Origin: Ophiothrix spiculata
Taxonomy: Eukaryota; Echinodermata; Ophiuroidea; Amphilepidida; Ophiotrichidae
Assembly: GCA_000969725.1 (NCBI GenBank)
Contig: JXSR01S002658.1
Strand: one strand, 5' to 3'
DNA: 47,842 nt
The number at the start of each line of letters is the position of its first letter. Position 1 is the stretch's first letter. Position numbers and translations under genes: made by a program. A model generated the notes under the pieces. It made no database searches, was not told where the DNA came from, and saw only the letters and a program-made list of their open reading frames with translations. Below, one piece after another: positions 12,153 to 23,850 of this stretch.

Positions 12153-12452
12153 GGCCTTTAAAAAATGTTTTGATTGGCGTAAACCGACCGACCCTATTTT
12201 TACTGCCAACCCTAAATATGTTTATTTTTTTGAGCATGGTCAAAAACCTCAAAATCACAAATTTGATGGGAATCGATTCACAGGGGCCAAAGATGTGGCT
12301 TGCAGAGCATTCAAAATGACAATTAAAAGATGTGTTACAGAAAAGTGAAGATGTTTTTGTATATGTGTCATATATTTTGTGCTCTTGTATGTGAAACGAC
12401 CTACCTACCCTATTTTTTTTTCAATGTTACGCCAATCAAAATTTTTTAGGCC
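12153..12452. mobile_element. GGCC-ended MITE family, copy C (TTA target duplication)
   Basis: 300 bp, starting GGCCTTTAAAAAATG with TTTGATTGGCGTAA inside. The right arm ends TTACGCCAATCAAAATTTTT then AGGCC. TTA flanks on both sides (12150-12152, 12453-12455). Subterminal CCGACCGACCCTATTTT is shared with other copies. It is 250 bp from copy B. Confidence 0.82.
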
Positions 12453-13294
12453 TTAGTGCATATTTGTGACCTTCCGTCACAAACCTCCAGTAAAGTCAGC
12501 TCCTGAACAAATTTGTTTTATTGCAAATTAAAAAAAAATATATATCATGAGTTTTAAGATGACTCTTATTTAAAATTCATAGGACACCAAGAATTACAGT
12601 TACAATCCTGCAACACATGTCAGGAAACCTAAAACTGAGAAAGTGTATGTTAGGCGCAACTGTGTTATAAATACAACAGAGCTATCTGATTCCAACAACT
12701 GTTTAAGATAAAAAATATATAAGTGTCAGAAAATATGATGATAGTTTGATCCTACAAAGTAAAATAATGATATTTATTGATTAAAATTCATCATTCATAT
12801 GAAAAATACAATGCAATATGTCTATCGGAATCCGATAGCTCTATCGGAAATTTCACAGTCGTGCCTTACAGTATCCATATTATGCACATTTGCAATGCAA
12901 CTACATCAATTTTCAATGCGACTACATCAAGAAAATGTAAGTTTCAGATATTTTAAAGAGTTTAATAGAAAGCAGATATTTTGCCATCACTTACATTCAA
13001 AATCTGCAAAAAATGGTAATTGTGAGTACACACATACATGTTTATTTTGAACTGCATGTAGCTCAAAATGACAAAAGCCAACTTTACTGGATGTTCGTGA
13101 GGGATGGTCACATCTGTGTAGCAAAGAAAAACCTACACGACGAGATGACAAGAGTAAACTTGTGAACTTTGAAGAAACAACACGATTCCTGAGGAGTTAT
13201 CACCATGCATTCACATGATTATTATTGAAATCACTCAATTCCCTACAAATCATAACCATCGCAACAATGTGTATGTGAAGCGAACTAGGATACT

Positions 13295-13388
13295 CTCCTG
13301 TGGAGCACTGCTGCTGACACACAGCAGCGCCTTGAGACCTTCGGGTAATCAGCGCTCGGTATAAATACCCTCCATTATTATTATTATA
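13295..13388 (+). mobile_element. LINE-type 3' tail with (ATT)n
   Basis: GCAGCGCCTTGAGACC, then AGCGCTCGGTATAAATAC and (TTA)n. This is the usual 3' end of CR1/L2-group elements and has the same architecture as the tails at 34404 and 46582. No coding part is retained. Confidence 0.6.
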
Positions 13389-15046
13389 AAGGTATCATTG
13401 CATGTAGTATCGAAACTCCATCTAACTGATGAACATTAAGTCGAACAACCAATCAATATGCGCGCAGTTGCTTTGCGATAAGTAATGTAGTTGTACATGC
13501 TCTTTGCAAACGAACCATAGAAATTTGAGTTGCAGGAAATTCAATAATTTCAATAATAAAAACAGCAGCTTTTTTGTGTAGCAGCATACATGTGGCATTA
13601 AGGGCAAGCTGTCCCACATCCACGTTATGGACTAAAGACTGACATATACCTGATATTTTTGGCTCTTAATTTGTATACAATGATATTTGTGTTTATTAGA
13701 TTTGCACTGGGAGTTGGTATTTGTTTTCACCATGATAATCGGAACAAAGGTCCCAGATGCCCAGATATCCGCTCAAGATTGGATGTACTCAACTCTGCAG
13801 GGTTTTTTTTTCTCTTCTCCCAAGTACTCCGCAACTAGTTTAATGAAGAATGTAGTTTACTGTAATCAATGCAATCATAGGTTACAAAAGCTGGTTTCAA
13901 TAACTACGATATCTCATCGTTTCAGTCACAGTGATGATATGCTGCAACTGTTCAAATAAATTCAATCTTATTATCAAATTATTACGTACCATCGTGGTTT
14001 AAAACCAATGTCTAAGGCCATTTTAAAAATGGTGGATTTGACAATTTTGCAGCTTTCGACCCATTTCCAAGAAAGTTTATGACGTACAAAAAATGTTGCT
14101 ATTTTTTTATTAACAGTTGAGATTTGAGACCCTAATCTATAAGGATATTGTAGAAAACAAAACTAGATGCTTTCTGTGAAAAAACAACGCATTTAGGTGG
14201 CATGTCCCCCATATTCATATTTCATGGAATTGCTCCCTCCCAGTTTTGAAAAGAGTTATAATACTGATTGGTAACAAATTGATATCAAAATCACAGAATT
14301 TACAAAAAATGACCAATGATTGACAGCAAACTTTTATCAAAAGTACACATGATGGAAACCCACACTGCATGGCATAAATTTGACGCACTGATTGAAAAAA
14401 ACATGATAAATTGTGCCAAAATGTTTACAACAAAATGAATACTACAACAAAATCGTAAGTGCTGTTTCCAACTCTGATTAACGCAACATCCAAATGAGAC
14501 CTTTTTTTTTGGTCAAGTGCTTACGTCAGCCAAAACCATTCTACAAAAAATGTCATTTACAACTGTATTGCACCGAGGTGAAATGCTACCTAAATCCTTA
14601 ACCTTCCTGTGCATCAATGCGGCAAAAGAAACATGTGACAGATCTAAATTACTTGCCGTTTCAGTTTTTCAGATGTGCTAATGACATCTATATAACAGTT
14701 TTTTTCATCATTATTCAATATACTGCTCTTTTTCACTGTAATTATATAACAGCTAAATTAATCTGTGTCACTTGATTGGCGCATCTTGGGTCACATGCCA
14801 TTGGTCATTTGGTCCATTTGATAGTAAATGTCACCAACTGTGCAACAGTGCCATGCAAATTTTTTTGATACATTGCACGGTTACCTTTTTTGGTAAGACG
14901 CATCATCAGTCGCATGCATAATTTTAAATATACGCTTGCACAGTCTGCGGGCGCAGCAAAAGACGCGTCGTTGCATTAAAGCTGGCATGTACAGTACCAA
15001 AGATGTTGTCTCGGTGTGACTAGTTTACAAAGATTTATTTAGCTGT
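13389..15046. other. No gene or clear repeat recognised
   Basis: AT-rich, with scattered short ORFs lacking domains (for example 13687-13959). No strong inverted or tandem repeat seen. Confidence 0.5.
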
Positions 15047-15226
15047 CATATAAAACAAATAATGAATGTTTCTTATTTGTGTCAATGGAACAAATATTTC
15101 ATGAGGTGAAAGATCAAATGCCCCATTCAACTCAGCTTCGCCTCGTTTGAATGGAGCATTTGATCTTTCACCTCATGAAATATTTGTACCATTGCACTCA
15201 TAAACATTCATTTTTTATATAATCAT
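15047..15226. repeat. ~180-bp near-perfect palindrome
   Basis: Arms of about 70-80 bp contain CAAATATTTCATGAGGTGAA and AGATCAAATGCYCCATTCAA inverted around a 14-bp centre near 15131-15144. Sequence similarity continues outward to ATATAAAA/TTTTATAT. It is MITE-like and could form a strong hairpin if transcribed. Confidence 0.8.
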
Positions 15227-15950
15227 CACAACTATTTCACTTCACATCGACTGTAATACATAAATTGAGCGAGCTGATTATTTGTTGTGAGGATCTCCTA
15301 AAATCAGAAATTTGCAACAATCATCTTGAACGGTTGTCTCTTGGGCAATCTACACCAAGAAGTACTAATCCAGAACAAACCACATCTCCATAGACCAATA
15401 TGCACATACATTGATAGTGATTTGAATCAATCTAGATCAGTGTATACACACATGGCTAGTTTCACTGCCAATAATCTGGATCAACCTAGACTTGTATGTA
15501 CACACTTGGCTAGGGTCACTGCAGTTTTAGCACACACAAATCACAAGATACGTTCACACATTTTATGTATCATACACATGAATTTGTGTACAGAGTCATC
15601 AGACTTTCACTCCTCGTGCTGTGTGGTGATTTGTCAATGCGGTCTAAAGAGATCTGAATCTCAGAGATGCAGATTGGCTGTCCAGTGTAGATTACCTCAT
15701 TGTCAGTATATACATTTCCTTGAAATAAACACACAACGTGAGCATTTTCCCTTTTATATGACACGGCCAGATATACAAGATTGGAACATGTTACAAGCAG
15801 ATTGAACCATTATGAGTGCTAACAAAACAAAATGAAATAAACATAGAAATATAGTTAAAAAAAAAGAGTTAACATAATAACAAGTAACAAATAAAGCTTT
15901 GGTTTATCACTCAGTACAGACTTTAAATCCTCCCAAACCTTGCTATGGAA
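15227..15950. other. Longest ORF of the window, judged non-coding; short internal repeat
   Basis: A 159-codon open frame (15326-15805) begins at TTG and has no domain. It contains a ~57-bp imperfect direct repeat (CTAGATCAGTGTATACACAC / CTAGACTTGTATGTACACAC), each followed by TGGCTAG...CACTGC. I regard it as chance plus repeat. Confidence 0.5.
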
Positions 15951-16142
15951 TGATGGGTAACCAAGTGCATTGTGGGAAAGCCATGAATGTAAAGATCACT
16001 TACTGTACTGGTTTGGTTTTGCACAAATTTAAATATCAGCATTACCAACCAGAACCAGGCTCTTCAATGCAATCAATTCTGCAACTGTTTTCTTCAAAAA
16101 ATAATAGTGCATTTTCCCACAATGCACCTGGTTTACATCCCA
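15951..16142. repeat. Foldback pair with GTGCATTGTGGGAAA arms
   Basis: TGATGGGTAACCAAGTGCAT then TGTGGGAAA (15951-15979) is inverted at 16113-16142. The inner 15 bp are perfect. The arm word GCATTGTGGG is also present in the unrelated element at 2459-2789. Confidence 0.6.
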
Positions 16143-16315
16143 ATCTTAATCACAATATGTTAAACTATCAGTTGCAGTGCATTCAGGGTGTTTTTGTGTG
16201 ATTTTAGCCTGATGATATGGTCATGGACCAAAGGGTTTCAGACAGTAAAATTGCACAAAAACACTTCATTGATAGCCATGGCTCAACATCTGCCACAGTT
16301 ACAGTCTTCAAATAA

Positions 16316-16420
16316 CGGGCTGCTTCAAAAACTCAAACCGGCGGTTGCCTGGCAGTTCAACCGGGATAAACAATAGCCAGAACCGGCAGACAACCGCTGG
16401 TTGTGTTTTGAAGCGACCCC
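16316..16420. mobile_element. 105-bp palindromic MITE, TAA target duplication
   Basis: The arms, CGGGCTGCTTCAAAAAC and its counterpart ending GTTTTGAAGCGACCCC, fold back over nearly the whole length. TAA flanks at 16313-16315 and 16421-16423. It fits a Harbinger-type MITE in the gene's downstream/3' UTR region. Confidence 0.7.
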
Positions 16421-16789
16421 TAAGTGATATACTTCATCATGACTAGATATCATCAAAGAAATTATAATGGAGAATCAGTGCTCACGCCATTTCACCGTCA
16501 TATAAATCCTATGGGATGGCATCTATTTCAGATTGTCATAAATGGAGGGTGAGTTATTGTACCTCCGGCATTTTATGGTAGTTTGTTCGTTTATAGGCGT
16601 ATCTATAGCTCACAGCAAGTCGAAATAGACACTACTGAATGTTTGTATGTGAAATAAAAATGCACACGGTGTCTATGCATCAAATGAAGAATTACTGATC
16701 TTCTAAGCAGTAGGAACCATTTCCAAACAAATCCAAAGGTACAATAACTCGGCTCCAAGAGCAACAACAAGATGGCGGAAGCACTGATC

Positions 16790-17381
16790 CTCAATTTTAA
16801 TAATTTCTTTGGTATAAATAAACATCACGCAATGCATAACAAATTCTGACGTTCCATCCACATCCCCAGTTACAAAGACATACTCAGTCTACAGCAGTTC
16901 TACACTTTCATCACCAAGAAAACTTCAACATGACTTTTTCATCACATGTCTGCTGTTGTCAAAGCAGGAATACTGCCCTCTCTTGTTTCAACTATGACTT
17001 ACGGAGGTCTGAGGCGTGTGGTAGAAAATCCCTGAGACTCCAGTCTTTATATTAAGCTAGCAAGCGATTCCACCAGCTGGTCCCCAAAACCTTTCACTAC
17101 TAACCAACAGACATTCCTATGTAGCACATAGCAGCTGTTTACAACACCGAGAACCAGCGCAGCTTCATTCTGGGTTTCTTTGTCTGTCATCCCAGTCACT
17201 TCACTTTAGATTTTATTTCAATTTTTTCCATTTTTTTTCTATTTTTTATTTTTTTGTAAAAAACAAGTCTGCATGGTCCATTCTGGCCATTCATACATCA
17301 TGATGATCTTAGGTCCAAGTACGATTTAAAAAAGATGGTGATAATGCAATCCGTCCTTGCGGCGGATTGGCTGCTTCGTCA
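16790..17381 (-). other. TBL1XR1: Proximal 3' UTR of TBL1X/TBL1XR1
   Basis: This sequence follows the TGA stop on the minus strand and shows no foldback element or tandem repeat. Two AATAAA hexamers in the sense direction lie at 17245-17250 (inside an A-rich stretch) and 17212-17217, about 130-170 nt after the stop. I cannot tell which site is used or how far the UTR extends, since vertebrate TBL1XR1 UTRs can run for kilobases. The left boundary given is arbitrary. Confidence 0.55.
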
Positions 17382-17408
17382 TCATTTCCGAAGATCCAAA
17401 ACACACAC
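17382..17408 (-). CDS. TBL1XR1: Terminal coding exon of TBL1X/TBL1XR1 (eight residues plus stop)
   Basis: On the minus strand the acceptor ctttctacag ends at 17409. The exon then reads VCVLDLRK followed by TGA (17382-17384). VCVLDLRK is the exact C-terminus expected after GASASDGS in TBL1X/TBL1XR1, and both exon ends are phase 0, so splicing from 46991 gives a continuous reading frame. These residues form the last strand of the final propeller blade. The exon continues leftward as 3' UTR. Oddities are the tiny coding part and the 29.6-kb intron in front of it. The short match alone would be weak, but the adjoining exon's frame, phase and sequence make it convincing. Confidence 0.93.
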   Translation of the reverse strand: MCVLDLRK

Positions 17409-17532
17409 CTGTAGAAAGTATATCAAAGACAGATAGGAAGTGTCATTTAATCATCACATTTGTACTCTTTCCCTGTTTTATAATCATGTTAACTTAAATG
17501 TCAGATTTGTACAAGGTTCCCAGAAAGCCTTA

Positions 17533-17939
17533 GGTCTGTATGCACAAAGCAGGACTAACTTAGTCCCGGACTAAGTGAAATTTGATTTTTTGAAAAATAA
17601 CACATTTCTTGGAATCTGTAATAACTATGTCTTTGCATTAAGATACATGCTGAAATTACTATGATTTGACCATTTCTCTGTTTTGGAACAATGGTACTTT
17701 CGGCAAAAAGAACAAGTCCTGGACTAACTAAGTTAGTCCCAAACTAAATCATTTATGTGTCCTAAAAATAATTGAAATGTTTTAAAACGGACAAATGAAT
17801 CATTTGTTAAAATTTCAGTTTAAACCTTTAAACAAGAACTTAAATTATCGCAAGATTTTCCCCTAACTGTGCGATATTCCACAATTTCAAATTTCACTTA
17901 GTCCGGGACCAAGTTAGTCCTGCTTTGTGCATACGGACC
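17533..17939. mobile_element. Harbinger-like MITE with TTA target duplication
   Basis: Long inverted repeats (about 50 bp) start GGTCYGTATGCACAAAGC and include GTCCCGGACTAAGTGAAATT. TTA lies on both sides (17530-17532, 17940-17942). A further copy of the motif, AAGTTAGTCCCAAACTAAA, is internal near 17731. A TWA target duplication is the PIF/Harbinger hallmark. The element sits immediately inside the last intron and has no ORF. Confidence 0.8.
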
Positions 17940-18671
17940 TTACAGAAAAAGTGTTCCATATTGATTTGTTAAAATGCAACACCTTTTTACTTTGTACTAA
18001 GGAAAAACTTCTAATTTGCAGCTTTGTCAAAATGATTCCTGGAAATCAGAAAACTGAACTTAATGGTGACCTTCAAGAGCTTAAATTTAAACCAATATTC
18101 AGCTCCTAGACCAAAAATTTTAAAAAAAGTTTGCTTGAAATGGGAACTAAAGCTATGCTTGAACTGTGTCCCTTATGCTGGTATCATACTCATGTAGTTT
18201 TGTAGCTTTGTTTCTATGTGATATAATTTTTTGGAGAACCTTGTCATTTCTGGTTGTCGTAGCTACATGTTGCCGAGATAATCGATATGGGCAAAATGTT
18301 GTCTCCCTCCTCACGGTCTAACTGCTTACCTTGACTTGTTGATTACAGTATTTGATCTGTATTTCAGTCTAGCCTGCTAATAGTTTAACATCTTGATACT
18401 AATCATACACTCCGCGTGTGCTGCGCTTGTCACCTAGCCAATCAGAACGCAAGAATATAAAGTACGCGGAGTACAGTGGATTTTCACAATGCACTGCGCT
18501 TGTTGCGTTCCGGTTTGCGTGGCGGGCGTTTAGTGCGTGTGAATGTTTCATTGTTTTTGTTGGGTGATAATTTATTTAGTTTAGAGAAGTTTTGGATTTT
18601 GATGGCCATATTAAAGGCCTTATTTCTTTTCACAAAAGGTACAATATTATTTTTCTGTCGTGTATGAATTA

Positions 18672-18862
18672 GGTTAATAAATTTGCATTCCATAACACTC
18701 GTAAAATGAGACAAAATCAATGCACTTGCGGTAAATTTTGACTGCTGTCAAATGCACTCACTCGGTCCCTACGGGCCTCGTGAATTGGATGCATCAAAAT
18801 TGACCGTGCGTGCATTGATTTTGTCTCATTTCACTCGCTTATGAAATGCGCATTTATTAACC
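18672..18862. mobile_element. TA-flanked foldback element with ~90-bp arms
   Basis: GGTTAATAAATTTGCATTCC starts the left arm. The right arm ends GCGCATTTATTAACC. Both contain TGAGACAAAATCAATGCA / its inverse. TA at 18670-18671 and 18863-18864. Tc1/mariner-type MITE size. Confidence 0.78.
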
Positions 18863-19204
18863 TATAAACAATGGATCCCCCTCCCTCTGGTCTAATTGCT
18901 ATCGGAATGATTCTACTTACCGTAACCAATTGAACACATTATTTTTATCTGTATGATTGTCAGCGTATGCTGTTAAATGGCACAACACCTTGATACTAAA
19001 ACAAAAGCTCTAATTACCGCAACTTAACTCTTGATTCTCTAAGGAAATCTTTAATTACTGATTAATTATGAACATCGAGTATTGTAGTTGACTTATGAAA
19101 TGGGGAAAATGTTTGGACCTGATGCATTACTCGTGCGAAATAGGTGAAGATATCCCACGATGCATCAAAATCCAGTAATCAATAGATTATCAGTATAGTC
19201 TATA

Positions 19205-19339
19205 GACCAGTTTCGTATGTCCCATAATGCATCTTGAAAGTACCACAAATACGGGCATTTCTGTGCGAACGACCATAATATGGTCAACTGAGCGTTTGCG
19301 GTACTTTCAAGATGCATTATGGGATATACGAAAGTGGTC
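19205..19339. mobile_element. TA-flanked palindromic MITE
   Basis: Arms GACCAGTTTCGTATGTCCCA + TAATGCATCTTGAAAGTACC and inverse, with few mismatches over ~42 bp. TA at 19203-19204 and 19340-19341. The centre has a small palindrome GACCATAATATGGTC. Confidence 0.8.
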
Positions 19340-20467
19340 TATTGATAAATAAGTAACCTCAATATATTGTGTGCTTCCTTCCCATCATGCATTGCTTCCT
19401 GTACAGGAATTGATTTCAATACTGGTATTGAAATGACCCAAGATACAAGTTGATTTGAAATCTTACATTCGCATATGTTTCATCACTTAATTTTCACATA
19501 ATTTCCTATACAAACAATTTTATAGTGTTGAGGCATGCATGATGGGAAACACAAAATTTTCTTTCAGGATCCCCTGGTCTTACCTTACACCATGGGCACT
19601 GTGATGCAATTGGTCATGTTGCTTTACTTACATTTACCAAATTACTTGGACAAACATATAACAAAGTCTAAGTCAATACAGACATCTTTCATTTCTGAAT
19701 TTTGAAGCTTCAAAAATATGAGCCAGTCGTATCTAAAATCTCCAACATTGTTTGCTCTCACATTGGCAGGGACTTCCGCTCAATTAATAGAGCACCTTGC
19801 ATGATAATATAAACATATAAATTTCCAGATAGCTCCCCTTACTGCTCTGCTAAAGAACTTCAGAAGAGCTTTTGATAGAGCCCCTGCAAATTTCAAATGG
19901 AAGTCCCTGCATTGGTCATGTAAAATCCATTACATAAGTCCATAGCCTTGACTATTATCTAGCACTAATTGCTTGGACCAACTAGCCCTGATTATCTGGA
20001 CCATAATGTCTGATATAAGAGGGCATTTTGCGATCAAAGCCTGTGGAACACCTGGTGCTGCCATTCATTCCCTCCAATGTCTGACCTTACATTGGACATG
20101 AAAGCCTACAACCTTGAATTACCTAGCCCCATATTATGAGCTTTCACAATAAATCAACTCAACATTTAATGGGTTCTCCATTGGACAAGTTTAGGCAAGT
20201 TTATCTAGCTCTGATTACCTGGACCAGGTACTAGTATGTAGGTAAAAAGAGGAAATCATGTGTTTAGGACAAAGCTCAAAGAATTAAAGATCCACTCTTA
20301 CGTTGAAGTGTGAAACCCCTTTGTCTGATCCGGTATTGGTCATGTAAGCCTACAACCTTGAATTTGCTAGCCCTGACTATCTGGACTAAGTCTGATTGGT
20401 GGAGGAAATCTAGTATTTCTGCCGAATTAACAGCTATGAGCTTTAAAAATTGGGTATGTATTCATCA

Positions 20468-20732
20468 GGCCAAAAAAAAAATTGTTGTGTTGCCCTCAGC
20501 GACCGACCCTATTCAAAGATTTAAAAAAAAAAAAAGGGTCGGGAAAGCACCCAATTTTGCTCAGATTGGGTGTTTTTTGAGAAAATATTTTGAAAATAGT
20601 GGAAAATGTACCCAAATTTCATAATTTAGGTGCTTTTAAAAAAAATTATTAAAAAAAAAAAAAATCCGACCGACCGACTCATTTTTTCAGAAATTCCACT
20701 TGAGGGCAACACAACATTTTTTTTTCTTGGCC
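20468..20732. mobile_element. GGCC-ended MITE family, copy D (TCA target duplication)
   Basis: 265 bp. Both ends read GGCCAARAAAAAAAA followed by TTGTGTTGCCCTC, in inverted orientation. The flanks are TCA (20465-20467, 20733-20735). It is inserted in the degenerate ~180-bp tandem array, so it is younger than that array. The centre holds GGGTCGG/CCGACCGACC. Confidence 0.82.
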
Positions 20733-21207
20733 TCATAAGATCACCTGGGAAAATGTATTGTTGGACTGGTCATGTTGCATACACCTGTAGCCTTGAATTA
20801 ACCCAATGATTACCAGAACTAACATAGGACATGTCTAATCTGCTGGGGAAATCTTTCATTTCTGCCCTTCGTACCCCGTATCCCTATATGAAAGATGCTC
20901 ATTGTCAATCTACACATGCATGTTGTATGTATCACCTGGCAAAATTTATTGCTAACTATGTCTTGAGTAAGTCCTATAATTACAAGGACTAAAGTACATG
21001 CCTGATCTGTTGGGGAAATCTTTTATTTCTGCTAATTTCATATTACAGAAACCTTGATGATGCTCACTGTCAATCTTATATACATAATGTGTTGTATGCC
21101 TCATCAGGAAAAATGCATTGGTCAAGTTATAGCTTTTAATTAGCGCTATAATTACAAGGACTAACATAAGACATGCCTGATCTGTTGGGGAAATCTTTTA
21201 TTTCTGA

Positions 21208-21362
21208 NNNNNNNNNNNNNNNNNNNNNNNNNNNNNNNNNNNNNNNNNNNNNNNNNNNNNNNNNNNNNNNNNNNNNNNNNNNNNNNNNNNNNNNNNNNNN
21301 NNNNNNNNNNNNNNNNNNNNNNNNNNNNNNNNNNNNNNNNNNNNNNNNNNNNNNNNNNNNNN
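21208..21362. other. Assembly gap (155 N)
   Basis: A run of 155 Ns sits inside a ~175-bp tandem array. The two sides are successive points in the same repeat unit. By alignment to the neighbouring unit the missing piece should be about 41 bp, or about 41 plus a multiple of ~175 bp. 155 is therefore probably an estimate, or marks collapsed copies. Confidence 0.98.
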
Positions 21363-22046
21363 TCTTACATACATAATGTGTTGTATGCCTCACCAGGAAA
21401 GATGCATTGGTCAAGTTATAGCTTTTAATTAGCGCTATAATTACAAGGACTAACATACGACATGTCTGATCTGTTAGGGAAATCTTTCATTTCTGCTTAC
21501 TAATTTCATTCAGCTTAAATCTAGGCCGATATGAAGATGTGCATTGTCAGTCCATCACCTGGTTTTGTGTCTTTCACCAGCCCTGGTGTTAATTACACCT
21601 ATTTATCTAATGTATAATAAAGGGAAATCAGTCATTTCTTATGATATTGTAACCAAACTGAACCAAAACACGACTGGTCCAGATTGCCTTTCAGCAACCT
21701 TTACCTGAAATGTCTGAAAATCCTAGGCCTCAGCATGTCAAAAATCTTTTCTTGCTGAGGGTTAGGACCAGCAGGTCCACAATCTTTTTCTTGAAGAGGT
21801 TCACGGAAGGGCTTGGAAAGACTTATTGCATCATCACGAGGGCTAAATCTCAAAAAAAAAAAAATCAATTTTGCTATGTTTTAATGTGCAGGTCCTAAAA
21901 GTCATCACATGTCCATGATACCGATGACAAATTCCATGGTCATATTGCCCTTTTTCTGTCATTCTGTTTGTCAACCTACACTAAAATACATTTCAAACTA
22001 CATTTGTACCTTTAAAAGTTTGAATATTACTTTTTATTCTCCTTTA

Positions 22047-22186
22047 CTGCGATCACATAGAAGTATAGGGTATACAATATTTGCTATACGCTCCCGGGGA
22101 AGGTACTCACGTCACTAAGAATTTAAGTACTTCCCCTATTCGCGTATAGCGAAAATCGTATACCGTATACTCCCATGTGATTGCAG
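22047..22186. mobile_element. CTGCGATCACATAG-ended palindromic MITE, copy 2
   Basis: 140 bp, homologous to 8613-8763 throughout (CTGCGATCACATAGAAGTAT, CCCGGGGAAGGTACTCAC, GTATAGCGAAAATCGTATAC). CTTTA lies immediately outside both ends (22042-22046, 22187-22191), a possible 5-bp target duplication. Confidence 0.82.
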
Positions 22187-22189
22187 CTT

Positions 22190-23699
22190 TATAATCCATT
22201 TTTACTCATCTTTCCAAATAAAATTCTGTATTATGTGAAGATAAACTTTTTTTTCAATTATCAATTTCTTGAATTACTTTTAAAGATCTCAACAATAAAC
22301 TAGGACTGGAGCTGCAATACAATTTTACATTTGTTGACAAATCCATTTTACAAACTCTTTGTAATGTGCTTGTATCTAAAATATAAATAGTTTTTCCAAC
22401 CTCTTTTTACTTATTTGATCACATAATCTGACTCAGGTCCAAAAATTCCCACTGCATTAGGAATCCTACATCCATTCCTAACCTAAATATCAACACACCT
22501 TGATCTTAATCAAGTTATTTATTTAGGAAAGTACTAAGAAGTGTGTTATTTAGTAGGAAGTCTTTAATATCTGCTATAGCTCACACTTCTCTACATAATC
22601 TATTTACATGATCCATCTGGCCTTTCCTGGTCAGACTTACTGCTATAAGTGACCATCCATCACAATCCTTAACCCTTTCCAGTCGGACCACTTCTCCCTT
22701 TCCAGTCGGACCATTGCAAAAATATCATCTTTCTTTTAACTGTTTCAAAAGTAACATTTTCTAAACATAGTCAAATTGGAAATGTGCGTAAAATGAAAAT
22801 TTCGCCAATTGTTTTCTTTGTTTAATATGTCATGCTTCACAGAATTATAACTCTGTTTGGGGGAGTATAACTTGAAACATGTATCATTCTAAAGTTAAGT
22901 TATGTCCTATGTGAATATGCAATAAAACAATAAATGACCAGAAGCTGTCTTTACTTTCAAGGCAAGGTTTGTTTTGGTTTGCAAGAATCAAAATTGGTTG
23001 AACAGTTAGGGTGAAAACATAGTCGGCCTCCAAACAAAATTTTCGCTACAAAACATTTGGTTGTGACGTCAAAATGACGACTCCAAATAAAATAACTTCA
23101 ACACCGAGTTGAGACCAAATAAATTTCGCGCTAGATTGCACATGTAATGAATTGCCATATACATTGGAATGTTTGGTAGCGTACAGTTACTACATAATTC
23201 AATGAGAAAAACTGATACTCATCTCTATATTCTAGGAGAATCATCGAGAGATTCAAATCTAATCTCGGATTATCCCCCACCCGAATTTCTAGCTCTGACT
23301 TGTAGTAGTTTGTAGTGGATGATCACATATCAAGTATCCATTGTAGTTGTTGTACTACACTATTGTCTTTGTTTATATTTTGCACTGGTATGCAGGCAGG
23401 TATTATATTTAGCCCATGTCTTGGTTACCTCATGAATACTAGTAAGCAATCTTATAATCTGCAGCAACGTGAATCATTTCCTCCAATCCGATTTAAGACA
23501 TGACAAGGATTAATTAATTACTCAAGTTGACAAAAATGTCCAGGCTCTCACCTGCCCAGGTGAGGACGTCTTGAGACGTTGCCGCTTTGTTTGGTTAGAC
23601 ATGGTATCATAACATGGGCTAGAAGATGAGTGATATGTGCAAGGACTGCAATTGTGTCTTGCTTTGGCTGGCAATTAAAGAAGGCAGCCATAAACCCTA
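22190..23699. other. Intron sequence without recognised features
   Basis: Faint similarity to the neighbouring ~180-bp array near 22440-22650 (CACACCTTGATCTTAA, TAGGAAGTCTTTAATATCTG). Otherwise nothing apart from the 22-bp direct repeat at 22673 and a small palindrome TCACCTGCCCAGGTGA near 23549. Confidence 0.5.
22673..22717. repeat. 22-bp direct repeat
   Basis: CCCTTTCCAGTCGGACCA occurs twice in tandem, 22 bp apart. Short local duplication. Confidence 0.8.
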
Positions 23700-23850
23700 A
23701 TGGTTTATTCAGAGTCTGTCGATATACATCGTACGACACCCATCGACGCGTAGTCTTTCACACGAGCTATTCCTTGTGCATAGCTTGTGTAAAGACTGTG
23801 CGTCCATGGGCATCGATCGATGCATATCGACAAGACTCTGAATAAACCAT
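23700..23850. mobile_element. ~150-bp palindrome, ATGGTTTATTCAGAGTCT ends
   Basis: The two halves are reverse complements with scattered changes (ATGGTTTATTCAGAGTCT ... TCGATATRCATCG ... GTCTTTMCAC). The overlapping short ORFs on the two strands therefore encode mirrored peptides and are artefacts of the palindrome. No clear target duplication. Confidence 0.78.

Larger units (their letters stand above)
19660..21640. repeat. Degenerate tandem array, ~170-190-bp unit
   Basis: Clear units start TCACCTGG(C/G)AAAAT near 20740, 20931, 21101 and 21390. They contain CTATAATTACAAGGACTAAC, GAYCTGTTGGGGAAATC and ATTTCTGC; spacings in complete pairs are 170-190 bp. Older, diverged units with GGAAATC..ATTTCTGC and GTCATGTAAGCCTACAACC words extend left to about 19660. 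The array contains the assembly gap and MITE copy D. Short related words near 18310, 18890 and 22500 hint that the array was once longer. Confidence 0.75.

Noticed and set aside
15326-15805. 159-codon plus-strand open frame, the longest in the window
   Set aside because: It starts at TTG, has no domain, spans an imperfect direct repeat and shows no splice or Kozak support. A frame of this length is expected occasionally in 48 kb.
17305-17408. Longer C-terminal exon read in another frame (CVFWIFGNDDEAANPP...)
   Set aside because: The alternative frame is open for ~33 codons. However, the frame giving VCVLDLRK and stop is the one in phase with the upstream TBL1 exon and matches the family's C-terminus exactly.
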